Shown one piece after another: positions 6,654 to 12,398 of a DNA stretch of 12,398 nt. The stretch's first letter is position 1. The number at the start of each line of letters is the position of its first letter. This DNA comes from an uncultured Bacteroidota bacterium (GTDB taxonomy: Bacteria > Bacteroidota > Bacteroidia > Chitinophagales > Chitinophagaceae). The position numbers were made by a program, and so were the translations under genes. The notes beneath the pieces were generated by a model. That model searched no databases. It worked only from the letters and a program-made list of their open reading frames with translations, and had not been told where the DNA came from. The stretch is taken from NCBI GenBank assembly GCA_946479615.1, contig CAMLGR010000138.1, positions 1 to 12,398 on the forward strand. The letters run 5' to 3'.

Positions 6654-8930
6654 ATGGTTTTTGATCTCGACCTCATTAAGAAATTATATGCTGAAATGCC
6701 GGGTAAAGTCGCCGCCGCCCGTAAACTGGTTGGCAAGCCCCTGACACTTACTGAAAAGATTTTATACTCCCACTTGTATGCACCTGCAGCCAAACCGCAT
6801 ACAAGAGGCAAAGATTACGTGGATTTTGCACCGGACCGCGTAGCGATGCAGGATGCCACTGCGCAAATGGCCTTGTTGCAATTCATGACCTGTGGACGTG
6901 ATAAAGTAGCGGTTCCTTCCACTGTGCATTGCGATCACCTGATCCAGGCCAAAGTGGGTGCGAAGAAAGATCTTCAGCTCGCTATCGAGACCAATCGTGA
7001 AGTATATGACTTCCTGTCTTCTATTTCCAATAAATATGGTATCGGTTTCTGGAAAGCCGGTGCCGGTATCATTCACCAGGTAGTACTCGAGAATTATGCA
7101 TTTCCCGGCGGAATGATGATCGGTACAGATTCCCATACACCGAATGCCGGTGGCCTGGGTATGGTGGCCATTGGTGTTGGGGGTGCGGATGCTGTGGATG
7201 TGATGGCAGGATTGCCATGGGAACTGAAAATGCCAAAAGTTATCGGTGTAAAACTGACCGGTAAGATGAGTGGCTGGACATCCTGTAAAGATGTGATCCT
7301 TTGGGTAGCCGGGCAACTGACCGTAAAAGGTGGAACCGGTGCTATCGTGGAATATTTTGGTGAAGGTGCCGATAGTATGAGTGCTACCGGTAAAGGAACT
7401 GTTTGTAATATGGGTGCTGAGATCGGCGCTACCTGTTCCTTATTTGCGTATGATGAAAAAATGAGCGCTTACCTGCAATCGACTGGTCGCAAAGAAGTAG
7501 CAAAACTGGCAGATGGTATCAAAGAACATTTGCGTCCCGATCCTGAAGTATATGCATCACCTGAAAAATATTACGACCAGGTACTGGAACTCGATCTTGG
7601 TACACTGGAGCCGTATGTGAATGGTCCTTTTACACCGGATCTTGCCACGCCCATCTCTAAAATGGCAACTGCAGTAAAAGAAAATGGCTGGCCGGAAAAA
7701 TTGGAAGTGGCTCTCATCGGTAGCTGCACCAATTCTTCCTATGAAGATATCAGCCGTTCCGCTTCCATTGTGGAAGATGCAGTGAGCAAAGGATTAAAAG
7801 CGAATTCTGAATTTACGATCACTCCAGGCAGTGAGCAGGTTCGGTATACGATCGAAAGAGATGGATTTATCAATACGTTTGAAAAAGTAGGCGGTGTGGT
7901 ATTGGCCAATGCCTGCGGCCCCTGTATTGGTCAGTGGGCACGTCACATTGATGATCCGAACAGGAAGAACACGATCATTACTTCTTTCAATAGAAACTTC
8001 GCTAAACGTAATGATGGATTAGCTTCCACTCATGCATTTGTAGCAAGTCCCGAGATTGTTACTGCAATGGCTATTGCCGGTACGATTGCATTCAATCCCT
8101 TAACAGATAAATTAAAGAATGCAAAAGGCGAGGAAGTATTGTTGAAAGAACCAACCGGTTTTGAATTACCTCCCAAAGGTTTTGCTGTGGAAGATGCGGG
8201 CTTCCAGGCCCCGGCAGAAGACGGCAGCACCGTGAAAGTGGTCGTTGATCCGGACAGTAAACGCCTGCAATTATTAGCTGCCTTTGCTCCCTGGGAAGGA
8301 TACGATCTGCAGGCATTGAAATTATTGATCAAGGCCAAAGGAAAATGTACCACTGACCATATTTCGATGGCAGGCCCCTGGTTGAAATTCCGCGGTCACC
8401 TCGATAATATCAGTAACAACATGCTGATCGGTGCGATCAACTTTTTCAATGATCAGACTGATACCGTAAAGAACCAACTGACGGGTGAATACGGACCTGT
8501 ACCTGCTACAGCCCGTGCTTATAAAGCAGCCGGTATCGGCAGTGTGGTGGTAGGTGATGAGAACTATGGTGAAGGTTCATCCCGCGAACACGCAGCGATG
8601 GAACCACGTCACCTTGGTGTTCGTGCCATCCTGGTAAGAAGTTTTGCGCGGATACACGAGACCAACCTGAAAAAACAGGGTATGCTGGCATTGACATTCG
8701 ATAACAAAACGGATTATGATAAAGTGCAGGAAGATGATAGTATCGATATTAATGGCCTGATCAACTTTGCACCGGGTACGCCATTGACAGTGGACCTGAA
8801 CCATAAAGATGGTACAGTGGATACGATCACAGTGAACCATACCTATAATGAACAACAGATCGAATGGTTCAAGGCAGGTGGTGCACTCAATGTGATCCGT
8901 GCTGAAGTAGCCAAAAAACAGACGAGCTGA
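6654..8930 (+). CDS. Aconitate hydratase, mitochondrial-type
   Basis: This is a 758-residue cytosolic [4Fe-4S] enzyme of the TCA cycle that isomerises citrate to isocitrate through cis-aconitate. The cluster ligands are visible: Cys358 in [10 protein letters not shown], and Cys421 and Cys424 in [22 protein letters not shown] (157-169) holds active-site residues. In the C-terminal swivel domain [12 protein letters not shown] (641-652) holds the catalytic serine region, and [13 protein letters not shown] (664-676) the substrate arginine region. Length and motif spacing match the mitochondrial aconitase branch common in Bacteroidota, not bacterial AcnA (about 890 aa) or AcnB. I chose the ATG at 6654; an in-frame TTG at 6648 would add only Met-His, and homologues as I recall them begin near MVFD. 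There is no Shine-Dalgarno. The gene is monocistronic with a terminator at 8957-8985. Confidence 0.93.
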   Translation: MVFDLDLIKKLYAEMPGKVAAARKLVGKPLTLTEKILYSHLYAPAAKPHTRGKDYVDFAPDRVAMQDATAQMALLQFMTCGRDKVAVPSTVHCDHLIQAKVGAKKDLQLAIETNREVYDFLSSISNKYGIGFWKAGAGIIHQVVLENYAFPGGMMIGTDSHTPNAGGLGMVAIGVGGADAVDVMAGLPWELKMPKVIGVKLTGKMSGWTSCKDVILWVAGQLTVKGGTGAIVEYFGEGADSMSATGKGTVCNMGAEIGATCSLFAYDEKMSAYLQSTGRKEVAKLADGIKEHLRPDPEVYASPEKYYDQVLELDLGTLEPYVNGPFTPDLATPISKMATAVKENGWPEKLEVALIGSCTNSSYEDISRSASIVEDAVSKGLKANSEFTITPGSEQVRYTIERDGFINTFEKVGGVVLANACGPCIGQWARHIDDPNRKNTIITSFNRNFAKRNDGLASTHAFVASPEIVTAMAIAGTIAFNPLTDKLKNAKGEEVLLKEPTGFELPPKGFAVEDAGFQAPAEDGSTVKVVVDPDSKRLQLLAAFAPWEGYDLQALKLLIKAKGKCTTDHISMAGPWLKFRGHLDNISNNMLIGAINFFNDQTDTVKNQLTGEYGPVPATARAYKAAGIGSVVVGDENYGEGSSREHAAMEPRHLGVRAILVRSFARIHETNLKKQGMLALTFDNKTDYDKVQEDDSIDINGLINFAPGTPLTVDLNHKDGTVDTITVNHTYNEQQIEWFKAGGALNVIRAEVAKKQTS

Positions 8931-8956
8931 TCATACAGATAAATAATCATTTAGAT

Positions 8957-8985
8957 AAAATTCGCAATCGAAAATTGCGAATTTT
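8957..8985 (+). terminator. Intrinsic terminator of the aconitase gene
   Basis: Arm 8957-8968 (aaaattcgcaat) pairs perfectly with 8974-8985, giving a 12-bp stem with the 5-nt loop cgaaa. A T-rich tract continues to about 8993. It begins 27 bp after the aconitase stop codon. The A run before and T run after also allow weaker function on the opposite strand. Confidence 0.8.
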
Positions 8986-9038
8986 TATTTTTTAGTCAGA
9001 TTGCTTTTGTAAATTACCTTAAACCTAAACCACCCGTT

Positions 9039-9647
9039 ATGAGAAAATTTATTATTGTGTTTGTTATTACGCTTACCGGCGGTATTGTATCAGCACAAAA
9101 AACCGCGCTGGAAAAAGTAGTGGACAGCAGTTGCAAATGCCTGAACGAGATCAAAGGAAAGATCAAAAACACAGATGACTTTAATAAATTAGGGCAGGGT
9201 TGTATTATGCAGGCAGCAGCTCCGCACCTGGAAGAGATCGCCAAAGATGAAGGTATTCCCCTCGAAAAAATGGATGAAGATGGCGGCGAGAAAATTGGTG
9301 AGAAGATCGGAATTAAACTCGCTACTTCCTGCCCTGCCTTCCTGGAACTGTTTACCCAATTCGGGCAGGACGACGAAGAACAAGGTGTGATCAAAGGAAG
9401 TGTCAAGGGCACTATTATCAATGTGGAAGTAAACGATCAACTGACGCTGACATTAAAGGATGATGCAGGTAAATTAACCAAACTCACCTGGCTCACTTAT
9501 TTTGAAGGAGCTGATGAGTATAAAACAAATCCTTTGGTGCTTAAAGGCAGGAAAGCAGAGCTCAATTGGGTACAGGTAGAGTTGTATGCTGTTAAACAAA
9601 AAGACTTTATTTTGGTGAAAGAAATCACTAAACTAAGCGTGAAATAG
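9039..9647 (+). CDS. Exported protein of unknown function with four cysteines
   Basis: This is a 202-residue protein with a clear Sec signal peptide: MRKF, a hydrophobic core to about residue 16, and a probable signal-peptidase I cut after VSA (residue 19). No lipobox cysteine is present, so a soluble periplasmic or secreted protein is likely. The first half of the mature part is helical and acidic and holds all four cysteines (32, 34, 55 and 98), positioned as if for two disulfides. The second half (about 118-202) looks beta-rich: GTIINVEVNDQLTLTLKD, then alternating hydrophobic strands, suggesting a small beta-barrel or OB-like domain. I do not recognise a named family. It has no Shine-Dalgarno and is co-directional with aconitase but separated by a terminator, so it is probably its own unit. 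Confidence 0.75.
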   Translation: MRKFIIVFVITLTGGIVSAQKTALEKVVDSSCKCLNEIKGKIKNTDDFNKLGQGCIMQAAAPHLEEIAKDEGIPLEKMDEDGGEKIGEKIGIKLATSCPAFLELFTQFGQDDEEQGVIKGSVKGTIINVEVNDQLTLTLKDDAGKLTKLTWLTYFEGADEYKTNPLVLKGRKAELNWVQVELYAVKQKDFILVKEITKLSVK

Positions 9648-9686
9648 GGAAATATTTCCAGGTTAATTTAATGTCTTATTTTTATA

Positions 9687-9702
9687 GTAATCTCCTGATT
9701 AC
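9687..9702. promoter_or_regulatory. Short dyad upstream of the dinD-like gene (possible operator)
   Basis: GTAATC (9687-9692) and GATTAC (9697-9702) form a perfect 6-bp dyad around tcct. It lies about 45 bp upstream of the possible -35 element and could be an operator. A second, 12-bp gapless palindrome (ggaaatatttcc, 9648-9659) sits right after the previous stop codon. Neither matches a LexA box I know. Confidence 0.25.
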
Positions 9703-9745
9703 AATCAATCATCTCCCAGATAGATTATAAGACCTTCTCCATTCT

Positions 9746-9775
9746 TTGTTACTATCATAAGTAAAAGAGTAGAAT
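9746..9775 (+). promoter_or_regulatory. Possible sigma70-like promoter of the dinD-like gene
   Basis: TTGTTA (9746-9751), an 18-bp spacer and TAGAAT (9770-9775) resemble the proteobacterial -35/-10 pattern (4 of 6 and 5 of 6 matches) rather than the Bacteroidota TTTG/TAnnTTTG form seen before other genes here. In A/T-rich DNA such matches arise easily, so this is weak evidence. Confidence 0.25.
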
Positions 9776-9831
9776 GTAAAGCTATGCGGCTGTCAGTGCA
9801 GTTGTATGGTATTTTTTAACATGATAAAAAT

Positions 9832-9836
9832 GGAGG
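9832..9836 (+). promoter_or_regulatory. Strong Shine-Dalgarno before the dinD-like gene
   Basis: GGAGG lies four bases before the ATG at 9841. It is the only strong Shine-Dalgarno before any confidently called gene in this window. Bacteroidota genes generally lack one, so it supports this start and hints at a different origin or translation mode. Confidence 0.6.
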
Positions 9837-9840
9837 TTTT

Positions 9841-10698
9841 ATGTCAACAAAAAAATCAAAAAGAAACCTGCCTGTTTTCGAACAAATAAAACAAGCAGAT
9901 GAGAATGGAAATGAATTTTGGTCAGCAAGAGATCTGGCTAAAGTGCTTGAGTATTCTGAATACCGACATTTCTTACCGGTAATTGAAAAAGCAAAAGAAG
10001 CCTGTAAGAATAGTGGTCAGGCAGTCGAGGATCATTTCGAGCACCTGCTCGGAATGATCGAACTTGGAAAAGGGGCATTACGAAAAGTTGAAAATGTAAG
10101 ACTGTCTAGATATGCCTGTTATCTGATTGTCCAAAATGCTGATCCTAATAAAGAAGTAGTGGCATTGGGGCAAACTTATTTTGCTGTACAAACACGAATA
10201 CAGGAAATACAGCAACTCGATGCTTATAACAGGCTTAATACAGAATTGGAGAAAAGATTGTTTCTAAGGGATGAAATGAAAACGCATAATATTCATTTGG
10301 CTAAAGCTGCAAAAAATGCAGGAGTAGCGACCCCGTTTGATTATGCCATTTTTCAGAATCACGGATATAAAGGTTTGTATGGAGGTCTTGATGCCAAAGG
10401 AATTCATTCCAAAAAGCGTCTGAAGAAGAAAGAAAATATTCTGGATCACATGGGTAGTGCAGAATTGGCGGCTAACCTGTTTCGCACTACACAAACAGAA
10501 GAGAAATTACGCAAAGAGAATATCCAGGGAAAACAAAAAGCGAACCAGGCGCATTATGAGGTAGGAAAGAAAGTACGGAAAACGATAGAAGAAATTGGTG
10601 GCACAATGCCGGAAAACCTGCCGGTTGCCGATAGTATTAAGGAACTGCATAAAAAAGAGACGCCCAGGAAAATAAGAGGCATAAAAAAGAAAAAATAA
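9841..10698 (+). CDS. dinD: DNA-damage-inducible protein D-like (BRO-N domain)
   Basis: This is a 285-residue protein that matches DinD in length (about 274 aa in E. coli) and layout. A BRO-N/antirepressor-type domain occupies about residues 10-122 (FWSARDLAKVLEYSEYRHF, then LSRYACYLIVQNADPNKEVVALGQTYFAVQTR). A charged linker follows, then a C-terminal region with the GYKGLYGGLDAKGI block and a TMPENLPVADSIKELHKK block (255-272). It ends in a very basic lysine/arginine tail. E. coli DinD is SOS-induced and has been reported to inhibit RecA-mediated strand exchange. Homologues are scattered, often in mobile or accessory DNA. No E. coli-type LexA box is visible upstream. A strong Shine-Dalgarno and A-rich codon use set it apart from its neighbours, consistent with transfer. 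No partner gene of a toxin-antitoxin or phage module is adjacent. Confidence 0.85.
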   Translation: MSTKKSKRNLPVFEQIKQADENGNEFWSARDLAKVLEYSEYRHFLPVIEKAKEACKNSGQAVEDHFEHLLGMIELGKGALRKVENVRLSRYACYLIVQNADPNKEVVALGQTYFAVQTRIQEIQQLDAYNRLNTELEKRLFLRDEMKTHNIHLAKAAKNAGVATPFDYAIFQNHGYKGLYGGLDAKGIHSKKRLKKKENILDHMGSAELAANLFRTTQTEEKLRKENIQGKQKANQAHYEVGKKVRKTIEEIGGTMPENLPVADSIKELHKKETPRKIRGIKKKK

Positions 10699-10785
10699 TA
10701 ATAACCGGTTTATATATAATCAAACCTGACAGGAATTAATCTCCCCATTTTTATATTTAAAATCCAACCTGAAAATCCACGCCTT

Positions 10786-10929
10786 TTAAATTAAATCTAT
10801 TTTCTCAGGCAACACGGGAATGTTCTGACCCATGGATTGTTGAAAAGCAATGCATCCGGTATGATAAATGCCAGCATATTCACCGGGCCGGTCTTTCATT
10901 GGCGTTTCTTGTAACCTCCACTGATTCAT
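10786..10929 (-). CDS. Possible 47-residue small protein
   Basis: A minus-strand ORF runs from ATG (10929-10927) to TAA (10788-10786). The translation has balanced, protein-like composition: it starts MNQWRLQETPMKDRPG, continues EYAGIYHTGCIAFQQ, and ends IPVLPEKIDLI. The order RPG, then GIY, then a G-x-x-x-P turn recalls small YjzC-type proteins, but the zinc-ribbon cysteines of those families are missing apart from one Cys. A weak -7-like TTAATTTG lies about 25 bp upstream (10961-10954 on the minus strand). There is no Shine-Dalgarno, as usual here. An ORF this short can arise by chance; the support is composition only. Confidence 0.35.
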   Translation of the reverse strand: MNQWRLQETPMKDRPGEYAGIYHTGCIAFQQSMGQNIPVLPEKIDLI

Positions 10930-11105
10930 GTGAAAGAATCAAAAAGCGTATGACAAATTAAGCCCCCGGATGGTCTAAAAACAGGAGATGCATTTCCTGG
11001 TGACAATAATTACCCGGGAAATTATTTTTTTAATTTCAAAACTCCCTTACCTTAGTAGAGAGAGGCACAGTATACACAACCATTATCATCAACGGACATT
11101 TCGTC

Positions 11106-11207
11106 CTATGGCCAAGAAAGATCCTCCAGTTCTTCGGTGGGTTGCCAGTTTTCAAAACAGCAACTTCCCGGGGATACGTAAGGGTCCTGATCAGAGCCAT
11201 TAATCAT
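11106..11207 (-). CDS. Possible 33-residue micro-ORF
   Basis: A minus-strand ORF runs from ATG (11207-11205) to TAG (11108-11106). The peptide is acidic, with a vicinal cysteine pair and two tryptophans (SPGSCCFENWQPTEELE). The composition is more protein-like than the overlapping plus-strand frame, which is basic and histidine-rich. An AAGG lies a few bases before the ATG. I recognise no family, and the length gives little statistical support. Confidence 0.22.
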   Translation of the reverse strand: MINGSDQDPYVSPGSCCFENWQPTEELEDLSWP

Positions 11208-11338
11208 TAAACCTTATCGCACTCTGGCGGAAGCCAGCAGGATGTCTCGTGTCATTCATGGCATGTAACAGCCTGATCTGATTTGATGCGCCGGTATTTC
11301 GGTGACAGATTATTATTGAAAATTAAAAAGGTTTACTG

Positions 11339-11560
11339 ATGGCAACACAGGTTCCAACCAATCGTACCGGTAAACAATTACCGGAAAACGAAAATGACAG
11401 ATCTCCGGAAGAGCTCGAAATCAATTGCCTGGGGATTAAGATCAGAACTAAATCACCGGGACCGAAGACCATTCTCATCCTTGTGATATGCCTTCTGTTT
11501 ATTATAGCATTGGTTGTGCTGTTGCCAAAGATCGTCGTGTTTCGATGGTTCTCAGGGTGA
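11339..11560 (+). CDS. Small single-pass membrane protein of unknown function
   Basis: The 73-residue product has a hydrophilic N-terminal half (residues 1-43, including QLPENENDRSPEELE), one strong transmembrane segment (about 44-68, starting TILILVICLLFIIAL) and a short C-terminal end (VVFRWFSG). The tract before the helix is basic (KIRTKSPGPK), which favours a cytoplasmic N-terminus. The ATG at 11339 has a weak AAAAAGG about 11 bases upstream. The gene is co-directional with the DPP III gene 67 bp downstream, but a separate promoter candidate lies between them. I recognise no family. The amphipathic charge pattern and a real-looking helix make it a likely gene. Confidence 0.5.
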   Translation: MATQVPTNRTGKQLPENENDRSPEELEINCLGIKIRTKSPGPKTILILVICLLFIIALVVLLPKIVVFRWFSG

Positions 11561-11574
11561 TGTATATTGCTAAA

Positions 11575-11606
11575 ATTGGCCTTCTTCCCTGAAAATCCTA
11601 CTTTAG
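11575..11606 (+). promoter_or_regulatory. Promoter candidate of the DPP III lipoprotein gene
   Basis: ATTG (11575-11578) is followed after 20 bp by TACTTTAG (11599-11606). Each element is one mismatch from the Bacteroidota -33 TTTG and -7 TAnnTTTG, and the spacing is right. The -7 box ends 21 bp before the ATG at 11628. Confidence 0.35.
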
Positions 11607-11627
11607 CCCCTCTAAAAATCACAACAC

Positions 11628-12398
11628 ATGAAATTCAAAGCAATTTTGTTTGCCTTCGTTTGCGTTTCTTCGTTCTTCATTATTTCCTGTAATAACAATA
11701 CTGAATCCGGGCAAACAACTACCGGCAGTAAGGACAGTACTGCCGATAGTTATGATCCGAATTTTACGGTAGAGGCTGAATCGTTCGCCGATCTGCAGGT
11801 GCTGCGATACCAGGTACCCGGTTTTCATGAATTAAGTTTACAACAAAAGCAACTCGCCTATTATTTATATGAAGCTGCTTTATGCGGACGTGATATTATT
11901 TATGATCAGAAAAGTAAATATGGCATCATGCTTCGTAAAACACTGGAAGCAGCCTATGGTTCTTTTAAAGGGGATAAAAATAGCGATGACTGGAAAAAAT
12001 TTGAACAATATTGCGGACAGGTATGGTTTAGTAATGGCAACCATCACCATTATGGCAATGAAAAGATCATTCCTGTCTGTTCTTTTGAATATTTTTCTTC
12101 CGTGGTAAAAGGTGCGGATACAGCCAGTCTTCCCAAAGAAGCTGGTGAATCAGTGGATGCTTTCCTCATCCGCATCAAACCGATCATCTACGATCCGAAA
12201 GTAGAAGCGAAACTGGTAGATCTTCGTCCGAATATCGATAACATCACTAATTCATCCGTTAATTTCTATGAAGGCGTTACACAAAAAGAAGTGGAAGCAT
12301 TTTATGGAAAATTCGATACGGTACGCACAGCACCATCCTGGGGATTGAACAGCAAAACCATGAAAGAGAATGGCCAGATCGTGGAAAAGAAATGGAAA
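11628..12398 (+). CDS. Dipeptidyl peptidase III-like lipoprotein (peptidase family M49), N-terminal part
   Basis: An open frame of 257 codons starts at ATG 11628 and runs off the window end with no stop. Residues 1-20 form a lipoprotein signal ending FIISC, so Cys21 would be lipidated and the protein anchored to the outer or inner membrane. A low-complexity Asn/Thr/Ser linker follows. From about residue 53 the sequence matches the N-terminal region of Bacteroidota M49 peptidases as I recall them: FADLQVLRYQVPGF, then LAYYLYEAALCGRDIIYDQ, then the IMLRKTLEAAYG block. These enzymes remove dipeptides from the N-terminus of oligopeptides using zinc. The catalytic HExxGH-type motif lies beyond the window, so activity cannot be confirmed. 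Family members are about 550-700 aa, so more than half is missing. There is no Shine-Dalgarno. Confidence 0.8.
   Translation, partial: MKFKAILFAFVCVSSFFIISCNNNTESGQTTTGSKDSTADSYDPNFTVEAESFADLQVLRYQVPGFHELSLQQKQLAYYLYEAALCGRDIIYDQKSKYGIMLRKTLEAAYGSFKGDKNSDDWKKFEQYCGQVWFSNGNHHHYGNEKIIPVCSFEYFSSVVKGADTASLPKEAGESVDAFLIRIKPIIYDPKVEAKLVDLRPNIDNITNSSVNFYEGVTQKEVEAFYGKFDTVRTAPSWGLNSKTMKENGQIVEKKWK

Larger units (their letters stand above)
10699..11338. other. 640-bp stretch without a confident gene
   Basis: Between the dinD-like gene and the next small gene I find no ORF with clear homology. The region holds two possible very small minus-strand ORFs (10786-10929 and 11106-11207, listed separately) and a 5-bp GC hairpin, ctggc and gccag around ggaa (11224-11237). 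A weak ggttt/aaacc dyad (10707-10726) might act as the dinD terminator. The longest plus-strand frame (10988-11203) looks non-coding. The region may be remodelled accessory DNA with gene remnants. Confidence 0.5.

Noticed and set aside
6762..7316. 184-residue minus-strand ORF
   Set aside because: It lies entirely antisense to conserved aconitase sequence and shows no domain pattern; it is a coding shadow.
9790..9805. LexA-like half site CTGT upstream of dinD
   Set aside because: The second half reads TTGT instead of ACAG, so it does not form an E. coli-type SOS box.
10988..11203. 71-residue plus-strand ORF in the region after dinD
   Set aside because: The composition is His/Arg-rich with no domain pattern, it starts one base after a ggag with no usable spacing, and its antisense micro-ORF looks more protein-like. 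Judged non-coding.
1..12398. tRNA, rRNA, complete transposase genes or a multi-gene defence system
   Set aside because: I looked for cloverleaf-type sequences, transposase motifs and co-directional unknown gene clusters and saw none. The genes are mostly separate housekeeping units.

Overview
The window looks like chromosomal DNA of a Gram-negative Bacteroidota, probably family Chitinophagaceae. Three things point there. Protein families and motif variants are Bacteroidota-like: a GEGNGG-type phosphoglucosamine mutase, a mitochondrial-type aconitase, a small stand-alone PspC protein and a lipoprotein form of dipeptidyl peptidase III. Almost no start codon has a Shine-Dalgarno sequence. Several upstream regions carry the Bacteroidota -7 box TAnnTTTG. 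This assignment is inferred from familiarity, not from a search.

Layout. 1-204: intergenic DNA with a hairpin-forming repeat. 205-2175 (+): LTA-synthase/sulfatase-fold membrane enzyme. 2213-3028 (-): SAM methyltransferase, convergent with it across a 37-bp gap filled by a perfect hairpin. 3254-4633 (+): phosphoglucosamine mutase with a GTG start. 4634-4944: a large inverted-repeat element plus a promoter. 4945-6069 (+): cysteine desulfurase. 6224-6445 (-): PspC-domain protein, convergent with the desulfurase. 6654-8930 (+): aconitase, closed by a clear intrinsic terminator. 9039-9647 (+): exported protein of unknown function. 9841-10698 (+): DinD-like protein, which has a strong Shine-Dalgarno unlike its neighbours. 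10699-11338: 640 bp of weakly coding DNA with two possible very small minus-strand ORFs. 11339-11560 (+): small single-pass membrane protein. 11628-12398 (+, cut by the window edge): N-terminal part of a dipeptidyl peptidase III lipoprotein.

The core genes are mostly housekeeping: cell-wall precursor supply (GlmM), sulfur transfer for Fe-S and thio-cofactors (desulfurase), the TCA cycle ([4Fe-4S] aconitase, a plausible client of the desulfurase pathway), and envelope functions (LTA-synthase-like enzyme, PspC, DPP III). Each gene seems to be its own transcription unit, and no multi-gene defence or biosynthetic system is visible.

The most unusual signal lies between genes. Four gaps hold imperfect inverted repeats whose arms are built from degenerate 7-nt units. 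The base sequence differs at each site but the period is the same. A fifth gap holds a larger non-heptad inverted repeat around a GC-rich palindrome. The dinD region (about 9648-11338) is the most accessory-looking part.
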